From Myxococcales bacterium (GTDB lineage: Bacteria; Myxococcota; Myxococcia; Myxococcales; JAJYLH01), in the NCBI GenBank assembly GCA_021787845.1, contig JAJYLH010000033.1, positions 1-61,739 of the forward strand: 61,739 nt of DNA, in the 5' to 3' direction. Below the pieces are notes generated by a model. The model saw only the letters and a list, made by a program, of their open reading frames with translations, was not told the DNA's origin and did no database searches. Shown in pieces: positions 24,659 to 35,900 of the stretch (its first letter is position 1; each line of letters starts with the position of its first letter). The position numbers were made by a program, and so were the translations under genes.

Positions 24659-25572
24659 TAGGTCTGCTCGCCCGAGAGCGTCACCGCGTCGCCGCCGGTC
24701 GCGTCGAGGAAGCCGGTGCGCGCGAAGAGCGGCAGCTCCAGCGTCTTCGTCCGCCAGTCGAGGTCCGCGACCAGCGTCTTCTCGTCCTGCCGCGCGGTCG
24801 GCGTCGGCGAAAAAATCGGTCCCGGCAGCCCGCGATCGGTCCAGGTGCCGAAGGCGAAGCCCGACAGCTTTCCTTCCGGCGCGCGTCGCTCGACCCGTAC
24901 CAGCACCGACCGGATCGTCGCGTCGTTGTTCGCGCGGCGCATCGTCACGAGCGGGTCGTCGCCCGCGGTCTCCGGCGTCGGATCGCGGTGGTAGACGAAG
25001 TCGCCGGCCGAGCGCCGGGCATCGAGCGCGATCGTCGCTCGCCACCAGGCCGCGTCGGTCACGAAGTCGCGAGCGAGCGACGCGCTCGCGCCGAACGTCC
25101 CGAGCGACCCGGCGGTCAGGAGCGCGCGCGAGGACTTCGCCGGCGTGAGCTCGATGGCGCCCGACATCGCCGCCGCGCCGAGCCGCGCGTCCGCCCCGCG
25201 CTCGACCAGCACCTGCGACAAGAGCGCCGCCGGCACCAGCGAGAGGTCGAGCCCGCCGCCGGCCGGCGACCCGAGCGGCACGCCATCGAGGAGCACCGCC
25301 GCCTCGTCCGCCGTCCCGCCCCGGAGCGAAATCGTCGTCGTCGCGAGCACTCCGCCGAAGTCGAGCGCCAGCGCTCCCGGCACCGAGCGCAGCACGTCGC
25401 CCAGGTGCTCGGCCTCGAGCCGGCGCGATTCGAGCTCGACCTTGGTCCGGGTCTGCCCGTCGGCGGCGGGGCGGGGCGCGCGGATGGTGAGGGAGTTCTG
25501 GTCGTCCGCCCGCGCCGGGCTCGCGGCGACGAGCGCCACGACGAGCCATCCGAGCTGTGCCCTGCGCGCCAC
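24659..25572 (-). pseudogene. btuB: Truncated btuB copy
   Basis: The first 304 codons of btuB, identical to the intact gene as far as I can read, from the GTG through the plug domain and the first barrel strands ('LSGEQTYLD'). Then the frame enters unrelated sequence and continues for about 200 meaningless codons. Without most of the barrel it cannot form a receptor. It retains its own complete riboswitch. It may be a by-product of the event that inserted the DNA between the two copies. Confidence 0.9.
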
Positions 25573-25622
25573 GCCAAGCGACTCCGGCTCCTTCGCCCGA
25601 GGAGCGTCGAAAGTCGAAAGCG

Positions 25623-25963
25623 AAAGGGCAGGTTTCCTGGCTCCCGAAGCGCTCCCGATGATCAGGAGCCATGCCGGCCGCCTTCCCCGGAACCCGGGTG
25701 GCTTCAGGCCGGCACGCGCGCCATCCTTCGATCAGCTCCGCTCATCGCGAGCGGGCCCACCCCGCTCATCCTGAGCGGGCCCACCCCGCTCATCCCGAGC
25801 GGGCCCACCCCGCTCATCCCGAGCGGGCCCACCCCGCTCATCCTGAGCGGAGTCGAAGGACGGTAACGACCTCGGCTACAGTGGCGGGACCGCGCCGGAC
25901 TTGGACCGGCTTCCCTTTTCCCCGACTGGAGCTTCTCCCATCCAGCCGGGCACCCTTCGCCGA
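25623..25963 (-). promoter_or_regulatory. Cobalamin riboswitch, second copy
   Basis: The same aptamer as at 18605-18945, including all conserved elements and the five internal repeats, shifted by 7,018 bases. Here it controls only the truncated btuB. Confidence 0.9.
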
Positions 25964-26137
25964 CGAACCGCCGCGAGGTTGCACCGAGAAAGGCCGCGAG
26001 GTCAAGGCGGGAGACCCAGCCGCGGCGACTGAGCCAAGAACGGTCTTCCGCTTCGCTTGGGCGGCGCGGAGTTTCGCTCGCAACCGCACCCATCCTATTC
26101 GAGCTCCGGCGAGACGGACTCGGCCTGGGCGACCATG

Positions 26138-26512
26138 AGCCTGCATGCAGGGGGCCCGACTGCATCGTTGTGGATCGCCAGCCCGCATGCAGGGAGGCCG
26201 ACCGCATCGTTGTGGATCGCCAGCCTGCATGCAGGGAGGCCGACCACATCGCCGAGAACGCCAGCCTGCATGCAGGGAGGCCGACCGCATCGTTGTGGAT
26301 CGCCAGCCTGCATGCAGGGAGGCCGACCGCATCGCCGAGAACGCCAGCCTGCACGCAGGGAGGCCGACCGCATCGTTGTGGATCGCCAGCCTGCATGCAG
26401 GGAGGCCGACCACATCGCCGAGAACGCCAGCCTGCATGCAGGGAGGCCGACCGCATCGTTGTGGATCGCCAGCCTACATGCAGGGAGGCCGACCACATCG
26501 CCGAGACGCGTC
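26138..26512. repeat. Nine-unit tandem array of alternating 42- and 41-bp units
   Basis: Nine units share a core with CCTGCATGCAGGGAGGCCGA. Six of the nine tails read either CGTTGTGGATCGCCAG (42-bp unit) or CGCCGAGAACGCCAG (41-bp unit), mostly in alternation. Each unit contains the palindrome CTGCATGCAG (degenerate in three). All frames through it are shadows; it does not look like a gene or a CRISPR array because there are no unique spacers. Confidence 0.9.
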
Positions 26513-26670
26513 CCTCTCCCGAGCCCAACCGGCCGTTTGACCGCCAGCGCGAACCATGCTTTGAATCCGACTCCATGGCGCTTGCACCCCGACACGCCGC
26601 GCGATGACCTGGGTGAGATGACCCGAGCAGGCTTCTTCCTCGATTCCACCGCACGTCCCCGGAGCCGTCG

Positions 26671-27777
26671 ATGAGCTCTCGCCTGGTGGCGTTCTCGGTC
26701 CTTTTCCTCACCGCAGTCGTTCCCCAGGCTCGGGCCAAGGAGCATCGGACCCTGGCGTTCCTCCGGCTCGTCACCGACGGCCGCTATGCCGCCGACCGCG
26801 CCACCCTCGAGGACACCTTCCTCGACGCCCTTTCCACCTCGGGCTTCTTCACCAAGGTGACCGGCCAGAGCGACGTGGCGGCGCTGCTCGGCTTCGATCG
26901 CTGGCGGCAGCTCACCGGGTGCACCGACAGCACTTGCCTCGCGGAGATCGCGGGTGCGCTCGGGGTGGATTACGTCGCCCAGGCCGACGTCGGGCGCCTG
27001 GGAAAGGTGACGCTCGTCAACCTCAAGATCATCGCGGTGAAGAAGGTGATGGTTGTCGCACGGGCGTTGCGGAAGGTCACCGACGAGTCCGACCTCCCGG
27101 ATGCCATCAACTCGATGTCCGAGGAGGTGGCGGAGTCCATGCAGGGCCGCGCGCCGCCCGGACGCACGGTGAACGCGGCGTCACCCGCGACGGCGGCCAA
27201 GACGGCGGCGCCGGTCATCGACCCCAGGGAACGAGCGCAAGAGGCTTACGAGAAGAAAGCGGTGCACGTAATCCCGAACATCACCGAGGGATGGACGGTT
27301 CGCCAGGGCGGTCGGGCCCTTCCGGCGGGACCGGAGTTCTACCTGGCCGTCGGCCACCCGGAGATGGCAAACCACTATCGCCAGGTGGTGGCGAGCAACC
27401 GGGCCAAAGCCTGGGCTTGCGGGGTGGTCGGCGCCATCGGGCTCGGGATCGGCACCTACGTCGCCGTTGCCAACGCCCGGTCGAAAGAGGCGGGGAACGG
27501 GATGGTCGGGCTCGGCGTCGGGATCGCGATCCTGGGACCGGCCGCGGGGCTCATCGCGTACGGGCTGGCCGCTGGCGACCCCGAGCCGGGCGGGATCCTG
27601 GGAGCGCGCAAGCTCGCGGACACCTACAACGCGCAGCTCCGGCGGCGCCTCGGACTGGAGCTCGACCCAGGCGATGCGGGGAAACGCTCGGACGCCGGCA
27701 GCCGTGCCCTCCGTTGGAGCCTGGCGCTCGCTCCCACCGTCGGCGGCGGGGTGGTCGGAGTTCGCGGGAGCTTCTAG
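26671..27777 (+). CDS. Exported protein with TolB/CsgG-like N-terminal domain and two membrane segments
   Basis: A 368-residue protein with a signal peptide (residues 1-22, ending 'PQARA'). Next comes a domain of about 130 residues with 'GCTDSTCLAEIAGALGVDYV' and 'VNLKIIAVKKVMVVAR', the layout common in myxobacterial periplasmic proteins that combine quantities from cofactor-like CsgG/TolB-N folds. A linker rich in Ala and Pro leads to a second part with two hydrophobic segments, 'WACGVVGAIGLGIGTYVAV' and 'MVGLGVGIAILGPAAGLIA'. GGAG lies six bases before the ATG. Probably an envelope protein; function unknown. Confidence 0.7.
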   Translation: MSSRLVAFSVLFLTAVVPQARAKEHRTLAFLRLVTDGRYAADRATLEDTFLDALSTSGFFTKVTGQSDVAALLGFDRWRQLTGCTDSTCLAEIAGALGVDYVAQADVGRLGKVTLVNLKIIAVKKVMVVARALRKVTDESDLPDAINSMSEEVAESMQGRAPPGRTVNAASPATAAKTAAPVIDPRERAQEAYEKKAVHVIPNITEGWTVRQGGRALPAGPEFYLAVGHPEMANHYRQVVASNRAKAWACGVVGAIGLGIGTYVAVANARSKEAGNGMVGLGVGIAILGPAAGLIAYGLAAGDPEPGGILGARKLADTYNAQLRRRLGLELDPGDAGKRSDAGSRALRWSLALAPTVGGGVVGVRGSF

Positions 27778-27939
27778 CGAGCCGGTCTTGCGGAACGAGG
27801 GCGTCAACCGGAAAGGCACCGCAAAGCCTGACCGAAGGCGATGGTGCGCGAATTTGACCGCCGACACCAACCGTGCCTAGAGTCGCGCTCCGTGAACTGC
27901 CACCCGCGGGTCGTGCGCCCGCCAATCTTGGAGGAGTCG

Positions 27940-28524
27940 ATGAAGAGCCACATCCGTTCTCTTGCAGCCCTGGCGCTCTCGTGCGCCGTCCTGGTCCCCG
28001 CCGTCGCCTACGCGAGCGACAGCGTGAACGTCGCGGTCGGCGCATCCGCCCCCGCCGTCGCCTCGGCGAGCGACGAGGTGAGCCCGCCCATCAGCCAACG
28101 CGTGTTCGGCATCGGCCTCGGCAACGCCGGCTACTACGCCGATGGGTTGACCGCCAAGCTGAACCTCGGCCCGAAGTTCGCGCTGCAGGCCTTCGCCGGG
28201 CTGGGCTGGGGCGGCTTGGGGCTCGACGTCGACGCGCTGGTGCAGCCGGGCACCTTCGTGACCACTTCCGCGGGGACGCTGAACTGGGCGGTCGGAGGTG
28301 GCGTCGGCTTCGACTCCTACGCCGATTTCGGCTACTCGTACACCGAGGTGCCCGTCGCGGCCATCTTCGAAGTCAACTGGCACTTCCGCAAGTGGATCCC
28401 GGTCGAGCTCACGGTCGGAATTCGCGCCGGCTGGACCCTCGCGATGTCGAACGTGGTCGACACCACCTACAGCAACTCCGGATTCCTGCTCACCGGCGGT
28501 GGCGCCGCCCGGTGGTACTTCTGA
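27940..28524 (+). CDS. Small outer-membrane beta-barrel-like protein
   Basis: A 194-residue protein with a signal peptide ending 'AYA' at residue 25. A spacer rich in Ala and Val follows, then alternating hydrophobic and aromatic strands ('FALQAFAGLGWGGLGLD', 'GVGFDSYADFGYSYTEV', 'VELTVGIRAGWTLAM') and a C-terminal 'GGAARWYF' with the final aromatic residue expected for barrel assembly. Size and pattern suggest an eight-stranded barrel. GGAGGAG precedes the ATG at 27940, so I discard the longer open frame. Role unknown. Confidence 0.8.
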   Translation: MKSHIRSLAALALSCAVLVPAVAYASDSVNVAVGASAPAVASASDEVSPPISQRVFGIGLGNAGYYADGLTAKLNLGPKFALQAFAGLGWGGLGLDVDALVQPGTFVTTSAGTLNWAVGGGVGFDSYADFGYSYTEVPVAAIFEVNWHFRKWIPVELTVGIRAGWTLAMSNVVDTTYSNSGFLLTGGGAARWYF

Positions 28525-28569
28525 GCTATCAAGCCGCGAAAGGCTCGCGGTGCGCCTGGTGCGCCAACT

Positions 28570-28672
28570 CGTACGATGGGTGGAGCGGAGTCCATCAACT
28601 GGGCGATCGCTGGAGACGATGGGCTCCGCTTTCGCTCCACCCATCCTTCGCTCCGCCCATCCAACGAATTTA
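28570..28672. repeat. Palindromic dispersed repeat (GATGGGTGGAGCG family)
   Basis: GATGGGTGGAGCG and its complement CGCTCCACCCATC lie about 60 bases apart and could pair. The same family occurs at 52940-53025. Located between the barrel gene and the converging MopE-like gene. Confidence 0.75.
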
Positions 28673-28754
28673 GGTGTGGGCGTCGGCCCGCGCCATGCGG
28701 AAGCCTCTGAAGCCGGCCGGCATCGCTCGCGCGCCACCGAGCGCCCCGGTTCGA

Positions 28755-29813
28755 TCACTGCTTACAGGTGCCTTCCACGCAGTTGGGCGTCGAGTTGGGG
28801 CACTGCTCGCAACCCGCTGGCGAGCTCCAGGTTCCGCAGTGGCTGGCGTCGATCGACGAGCACGCGTCGCACTGCCCGTCGAGCGCGCAGTAATGCCCGT
28901 CGGTACAGTCGGCGTCGGCCTTGCAGCCGCAGATGCCGTTGACGCAGGCGCCGGTCGGAGGCTTGCAGACCGCGCATCCTGGCGGCGAGTCCAGAGTGCC
29001 GCAATGATCGGACTTGTCAAGCTCGCAGTAGCGGCACTGCGGGTCACTGGAGGACTGGTCGTCGCAGTAATTGCCCTGTCCGCACGTCGCGTTCGCGGCC
29101 TTGCCGTCGACCTGCCCGTCGCAGTCGTCGTCTTTGCCGTCGCACAGCTCCGGCGCGCCAGGATAGACGTGCGGGTCCACCGCCGCGCCGGGGGGACAGC
29201 CGCTCGCGACCTCGAGGCAGTCGGGCCAACCGTCGCCGTCGCTGTCGAGACAGGTCGAGAAGCCGCCCGCGCAGAAGGCATACGGGCTCATGTCGGCACC
29301 ATGGGTCTTCGGATCATCGTTGCAGTCGGTCTGTTCGCCGGCGACGCAACAGCCAGGCTTCGAACAGTCCTTCACGCCGTCGCCGTCGGCGTCGCAGGTA
29401 GGGTCTGGCTTGGCGAGCTTCACCTCGACGAGCCCGGTCGTCCGAGTGTCGATGATGCCCGACCAGGCGGCGCGGACCTTCCCCGAAGTGTCGGTTGCAA
29501 GGACGAGCGCGGAGAGCGTTCGGCCCGGACTGCCGTGAGCGCGATCGACTTCCAGCACGAAGGGCGATGTCGTCAGGTCGCGACCGCCGGTCGAGAAGTC
29601 GCCGGTGCTCGCGTCGCCAGCGGGAGGACCCGAGGGCCATGCGTAGTTCGGGTCGCCGATCATGTTGCGCAACCGCAGATGGAGCCCGATGACGCTGGCG
29701 ACGCCAGGCGCGGCGCGGATGTCGAGGTAGAGCGCGGCGTAGACGTCGACCTGTCTCGGCCCGCACGCGGCGAGCACCGAGGCCACCAGCAGAGACCTGA
29801 GAGCCATCCGCAT
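28755..29813 (-). CDS. MopE-like Cys-rich lipoprotein with acidic calcium/metal motifs
   Basis: A 352-residue lipoprotein (lipobox 'VLAAC', Cys at residue 17). The N-terminal 130 residues are beta-type and unrecognised. Then come acidic loops: 'DADGDGVKDC' and 'DSDGDGWPDC', thrombospondin-3-like calcium motifs, and 'CDGKDDDCDGQVDG', the MopE/myxobacterial putative metal-binding motif. The C-terminal half holds about 20 cysteines in CGTxxSPxGCxxC modules. An AGGAG five bases before the ATG at 29813 supports that start. Likely on the cell surface, role unknown. Confidence 0.82.
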   Translation of the reverse strand: MRMALRSLLVASVLAACGPRQVDVYAALYLDIRAAPGVASVIGLHLRLRNMIGDPNYAWPSGPPAGDASTGDFSTGGRDLTTSPFVLEVDRAHGSPGRTLSALVLATDTSGKVRAAWSGIIDTRTTGLVEVKLAKPDPTCDADGDGVKDCSKPGCCVAGEQTDCNDDPKTHGADMSPYAFCAGGFSTCLDSDGDGWPDCLEVASGCPPGAAVDPHVYPGAPELCDGKDDDCDGQVDGKAANATCGQGNYCDDQSSSDPQCRYCELDKSDHCGTLDSPPGCAVCKPPTGACVNGICGCKADADCTDGHYCALDGQCDACSSIDASHCGTWSSPAGCEQCPNSTPNCVEGTCKQ

Positions 29814-29877
29814 CTCCACTCCTGTCAAAACAGAATCCGTGTCCAAGCGAAGAACGAATCCGTGTCCAAGCGAAGAA

Positions 29878-29912
29878 CCGCTCATCCCGAGCGTAGTCGA
29901 GGGACGAGCGGG
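29878..29912. repeat. CTCGGGATGAGCGG-family dispersed repeat
   Basis: A single copy of the palindromic family seen inside the riboswitch and the B12 operon (CCGCTCATCCCGAGCG...). Confidence 0.7.
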
Positions 29913-29929
29913 CTACCGCGAACCGAACC

Positions 29930-29958
29930 GGCCCCTCGACCACCGTGGCCGAGGGGCC
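29930..29958 (-). terminator. Hairpin downstream of the 1,996-aa gene
   Basis: GGCCCCTCG and CGAGGGGCC flank a short GACCACCGTGG centre and can form a strong stem. A very similar hairpin follows the paralogous gene (36039-36065). There is no T-tract, so termination is inferred from position and conservation between paralogues. Confidence 0.5.
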
Positions 29959-29988
29959 GCCCTCATCTAAACGGAAGAATCTCGTGCC

Positions 29989-32900
29989 TCAGTTCGCGTT
30001 GGACGGGTAGGACCGTCCGGGACCCCAGATGATGCGAACCGCGCCGTTCACTCCGTACGTCATATGGTAGGGGCGCCCGAGGATGTACACATCCGCCCGA
30101 CCGGGACCGCCACCACCGTAGAACGAAGTACCCAGGCCGCCATTGCCGCCGGCCGCTCCGCCACTGCCGCAGTTCGCGGAACCACCAGCCCCAGCCGCGC
30201 CAGTTCCATTGAGGCCGACGCCGCCTCCCGCGAAACCGACGCCGGGAGTCGATGCACCTGACCCCGAGCCGCCACCGCCACCGCCGCTTCCTGGACCCCC
30301 ACTGCTGCCACCGGGCGGGCACGAGGTCGAGCTACCGCTGCCGCCGGACCCGGCCCAGCCCCCATAACCAGCGGCGCCCCCGCCGCCCGCACCGTAGGTC
30401 GAGCTGTTCGTCGTCCCACCGTTACCCCCACCGTAGCAGATCCATGCGCCGGAGGCGATAGCACCTCCGCCGGCTCCGCCGGTCACGCCGCTCGCGCCCG
30501 AACCGCCGTAGACGGTGGCGCCACCGAAATCGGATTGTCCGCCTCCTCCGCCGTTCACACCACGGGCACCGACATCCACGACCATCTGGGATCCGGGAGT
30601 AACGGTCAGAGTAGCGTCGTAGCACAACCCGCCGCCGCCCCCGCCACCACCGGCAGTGCCGATTCCGCCGTTGCCGCCACCTCCAGCGCCCACCACAACG
30701 GCTGAGACGTTTGTGACGCCCGGCGGGACGTTCCATGTGTAGGTACCCGGGGTCAAGAAGTCGGCCTCGCCGGTGTTGCTCGCCCCCATGTTGCCGACGA
30801 TCATCCAGTTCGTTCCGTCCGAGACCACGGTTCCGTACCCCGTCTGCGTCAGGAGCCCAAAGCTCGCGCCATCGATCTTTTCGGTGCCGTAGGGGTAGAC
30901 CATCGCGACGACGCTCGACTCGTTCTTGATGGTAACGCTGTAGCCCGCTCCGACCGTCGTCGGATTCGGAAGCTGAAGCGTGGCACTGTCTTGGAGCGTC
31001 GAGCTGATTTCGAACAGGCTGCCTCGGTCGGCGCCGGAGATCGTGACGAGGTTCGAGCTCGTGACCGGCTGCACGGTTCGAAACATCGAGGGCGGCTGCC
31101 AGGTCGCGTTGCCGCTGGCATCGGAGGTGAGCACGTCGAACGCCGCCGCGCCGGTCGGCAAGGTCAGGCCGGACAGCGTGGCGGTCGAACTCCAGGTCCC
31201 GTTGCCGCTGGCATCCGAGGTGAGGATGTCATTGACCGCCGCGCCAGTGGGCAGCGCCAGCGCCGAGGTAGTCAACCCCGAGAGTGTCGCGGTCGAGCTC
31301 CAGGTCGCGTTGCCGCTGGCATCCGAGGTAAGGACGTCGTTGGCTGCCGCGCCATTCGAGAGCGCGATTCCCTTCGCGCTCAGGACACCGCCGGCACTCA
31401 CCGAAGCGACGGTCGTGCTGTTCACTTGCCAGTCGGTCAGGTCGGCGGTTTGACCAGAGCCCGGGTTCACCGTGAGGGGAACAACGGTGGTGCTGCCAGG
31501 GGGCTCCAGCCCGAGGGCACCGGTGAGCGCGTTGGGCGTGTTCGTATAAACGCCGTTGTCCACGGTATGTGCGTTGCCGCTGATGCTTCCGCTCGCCGGG
31601 TTTGTGAAGGTCGCGTTGGTAAACGTCTGCGTTGCGCTCCAGGTGTTGGCATGGGCGAGGTTCAGGCCGAGAGACAACGTGCCACCGTTACCGGACAGCG
31701 TCGAGTCGTGAGACAGGTTCGCAGCCAGTCCGATCGCCGGCCCTCCGAGTTGGACCGTGCCTCCGCCGGTGAGCCCGACGCCGGCGTTGATCGTCACGGA
31801 CGAGTGGTCGAGGTCGGCGCTGGGAATCCCGGTCGGCAGGTCGCCCGCGGCGATGGCGCTCCACGCGAACGAACCAGACCCGGTCGCGCGCAAGACCTGG
31901 CCCGAGGCGGTCGGTCCGGCCAGAGGCGACAGCGTGTTCCCGGTTGCGCCCACCAGGAGGTCGCCCGTGTTGATCGACTGGAGGCCCGTGCCGCCCTCGG
32001 TCACCGCCAGCGCCGTCGTGAGACCGTTGAGAGCGGTGATGTCGCTGTTGATACCAGACTGTGCCGCCTGCAGGTTCGTCCGCGCGCCGGCGGCGTCCGT
32101 CGCGCCGGTCCCGCCGTTGAACACGGCCACCTGGCCGGTGAGATTCGTGGCAGCGAGGCTTCCGGACAAGCTGCTCGCGCTCAGAGCACCGGAGAACGTC
32201 GCGTTCCCGGTCGCGTCTACCAAGAGGTAGTCGGTCGAATGGGAAGCGTTCTCGACGACGAATACGGCGGCATTGGTTCCGGTTGCCGAGGACTGCCTGA
32301 CGGTGAGGGCCGGCGCGTTCGCGGTGGTCGACACGGTAGCCCCGCCGCCAAACGTCTGCCCCGCCGTCCACGTGTTCGAGTTGCCGAGGTCGAGCTTGAG
32401 CGCGCTCGACCCGCCGTTGCCAGAGAGCGTCGAGTCGTGCTGGATGTCCGCGGCGAGGCTCGAAAGCGCGCCTCCGAGGCTCACGCTGCCGCCGCCGGTG
32501 AGACCAGAACCCGACGCGGGGCTGATGGTCACCGACGAGTTGGCCAACTGGTTATTGGCGATGCTCCCGGTCAAGTCGCTCGCGGGGAGGTTGCCTTGGA
32601 AGCTCTGAGCCTGGACGCTTCCAGAGAACTTCGCGTTGCCGGCGTGGTCGATGGCGAAGTAGCCCATGTTGCCAGCCGGATTGTCCACTTCGAAGACGTT
32701 CGCCGTGGGGTTCACCGCGCTCGTCTGCTGCACGATGAAGGTCGGCTGGTCCGCCGTGGCGGAAACCGCGGCCCCGGCGCCAAACATCTGCCCCGCCGTC
32801 CACGTGTTCGAGTTGCCGAGGTCGAGCTGGAGCGCGGTCGAACCGCCGTTGCCAGAGAGCGTCGAGTCGTGCTGGATGTCCGCGGCGAGGCTCGAGAGCG

Positions 32901-35900
32901 TGCCTCCGAGGCTGACGCTGCCGCCGCCGGCGAGCCCAGAACCCGACGCCGGGCTGATGGTCACCGACGAATTCGTCAGTTGCGTGTTGGCGATCGTCCC
33001 GGTCAGCTCGCTGGTCGCGACGGCGCCAGTGAGGGTCGACGCGGTCAGCGCTCCGGAGAGGGTCACGTCGCCGGTCGGCCCCACCGCAACGTACTTGGTG
33101 CCGCCGCCAGGATTCGTCACGTCGAACACATCGTTCGCCGGGTTCGCCGCGCTGGTCTGCGCCACGACCAGGCTCGGCTGATCGGTCGTGCCGGAAGCCG
33201 TCGCGCCCGCGCCAAACGTCTGCCCCGCCGTCCAGGTGTTCGAGTTGCCGAGGTCGAGCTGGAGCGCGGTCGAACCGCCGTTGCCAGAGAGCGTCGAGTC
33301 GTGCTGGATGTCCGCGGCGAGGCTCGAGAGCGTGCCTCCGAGGCTGACGCTGCCGCCGCCGGCGAGACCAGAACCCGACGCCGGGCTGATGGTCACCGAC
33401 GAATTCGTCAGTTGCGTGTTGTCGATCGTCCCGGTCAGCTCGCTCGCGGCGACATTGCCGTTGAGGGTCGTCGCGCTGAGCGTGCCGCTGAAGCTCGCGC
33501 CGCCCATGGGGCTGACCGACCCGACCACGTTGCCGGTCGCATCCTTCCACTCAGTCAGGTTCTTCGATTGGCCACCCGACGCGGCCAGCGTCAGGGGCAC
33601 CACGTCCGCTGTCGGCGTCACCACCAGCGCGCCAGTCATCGTGTCGCCGGTCCGGTCCACTTTTCCGTTGAACGTCGTCCAGTCGGTCGAGCTCAAGTAG
33701 CCGTCGGTGCTGCTGGTCGCCTTGGCGATCGACAGCGGGCTCGACGTGGTGCCGCTCCCCGAGAGCGGCGTCGTGCTGTTCGTCGTCACCGTCGCGAGCT
33801 TGCCGTTGAACGTCGTCCAGTCGGTCGAGCTCAAGTAGCCGTCGGTGCTGCTGGTCGCCTTGGCGATCGACAGCGGGCTCGTCGCGGTGCCGCTCCCCGA
33901 GAGCGGCGTCGTGCTATTCGTCGTCACCGTCGCGAGCTTGCCGTTGAACGTCGTCCAGTCCGTATGCGACAGATAGCCGTCGTTGCTCGACGATGCCTGC
34001 GCCATCGCCAGCGGGCTGGTGGTCGTGCCAGAGCCGGTCAGCGGCGCGCTCGTGACCGAGCCCATCTTCCCATTGAACTTCGTCCAGTCGCCCGAGCTCA
34101 GGTAGCCGTCAGCGTTGCCGGATGCTTGCGCCATCGCCAGCGGGCTGGTGGTCGTGCCGGAGCCGGAAAGCGGCGCGTTCGTGACCGAGCCCATCTTCCC
34201 ATTGAACTTCGTCCAGTCGCCCGAGCTCAGGTAGCCATCAGCGTTGCTTGTCGCGGGTGCGATCGACAGCGGGCTTGATGTCGTGCCGGAGCCGGTCAGC
34301 GGCGCGTTCGTGACCGAGCCCATCTTCCCATTGAACTTCGTCCAGTCGCCCGAGCTCAGGTAGCCATCCTGGCTCGACGACGATGCCACGAGCGACAGGG
34401 GGCTCGAAGCGGTGCCGTTCCCGGAGAGCGGCGCGCTCGCCGAGACCGAGTCGAGCTTGCCGTTGAGCTTCGTCCAGTCGGTCGAGGAGAGGTACCCATC
34501 GTTCGTTCCCGACGCCGCCCCCAGCGTGCTCATCAGGTCTGTCTTGGTCATGGTGGAGCCAGACACGCTCTTCGCGGTGAGGTTCCCGGAGAACGACACG
34601 TCGCCCGCCGCGTCGACCGAGATGTACTTCTTCGATCCGCTGCGGTTCGTCACGTCGAAGACGTCCGCCGTCGGGCCGTCGACCGAAGTCTGCACCACGG
34701 TGAGCGAGGTCTTGTCGCTGCCGTTGCTGACCGTGGCGCCGCTGTCGAACGCCTGCGTCCCCGTCCAGGTGTTGGTGTTCGCAAGGTTCACGCTCAGCCC
34801 GTTCGCGCTGGTGGCGAGCGTCCCGTTCTGGTTGAGCGAGAGGTCCACTTCGGCCGCCCCGACCGCATTCGGGTTCGCCGTCGTCACCGTCAATCCGGCG
34901 CCGCTCGACAGCGCCGTCACGACCGGCCCATCGAGTTGAAGGTTGCCAACTGTGCCGACAATCTGGTCGAAGCTGTAGTCGCCGGCCTGCGGCATCACCG
35001 CGCCGGTCCGTCCGGCGAAGCTTGCCACGTCGCCGCTCGGCACCCAGGTCTTTGCGGTCCCGTCGTAGCGCAGCACGTCCGTCGCGGTCGGTGCGGTGAT
35101 GGCGATCGGCACCCCTTGGAGCCCCCCGACCAAGGTCGCGGCCTGCGTCCCCGTCACGTCGCCAGAGAGCGCTCCCGTAAAGCCCTGCGCCGCCGTCGCC
35201 GTCGCCGCGTTACCGGCGATGTTGATGGCCGCCGTTCCGCTCGCGAGGTTCGCCGGGTTCAGGTTGGTCAGTCCCGAGCCGTCCCCGGTCTTGGTCAGGA
35301 AATCAGCCGCCGGCTGGCCGCCCAGGTTCTCCGCGTCGTGCGCGGTCCCGCTGATGTCGATGGCCGCGGTGCCCTGCGCGATGTTTCCTGGGTTCAGGTT
35401 GGTCAGTCCCGAGCCGTCCCCGGTCTTGGTCAGGAAATCGGCCGCCGGCTGGCCGCCCAGGTTCTCCGCGTCGTGCGCGGTCCCGAGGAACTGCCCGTTC
35501 GAGTCGATGACCTGCGTGCCGCCGATGGACACGCTCGTCGTGTCCACCGTGCCGCCGCCCACCACGTTCTGCGCGGCGCTCGCCCGCAGCGAGAACGGCA
35601 CCGTGGCGACCGCGAACCGCGGCGTCATCTCTTGCCCGTTCTCGATGGTCACGCCCAGGTAGAGCGGTGGCGTCAACGCATCAGGCGTCAGCGGCGTCGT
35701 CCCCTGCACGGCCGGGTCGCCCAGCGTCAGAGCGTAGAAGCCGCCGTCGACATCCGTCTGCCGCGTCTCCGTCCACTTCACGTTCCCGCCGGTCGGCGCG
35801 TCGTAGAGAGCGAAGGTGATGCTCATCCCCCGCTGGGTCACCGGCTTGCTGGTCGAGTCGAGCAGGTACCCTTGGGTGGGAATACCGACCGGCACGTAGG

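Larger units (their letters stand above)
24659..26006. repeat. 1,348-bp direct repeat, copy 2
   Basis: Second copy of the riboswitch plus the 5' half of btuB, in the same orientation as copy 1. Its left end abuts the transposase fragment, and its right end leads into the 41/42-bp array region. Confidence 0.95.

Noticed and set aside
24052-25572. A 506-residue receptor-like protein
   Set aside because: Only the first 304 residues are BtuB. The remainder is an arbitrary frame through non-coding DNA after the duplication junction.
26138-26512. CRISPR array or repetitive coding gene
   Set aside because: Same reason: both unit tails recur unchanged. Frames through the array are open on several strands at once, and none has a ribosome site or a plausible end.
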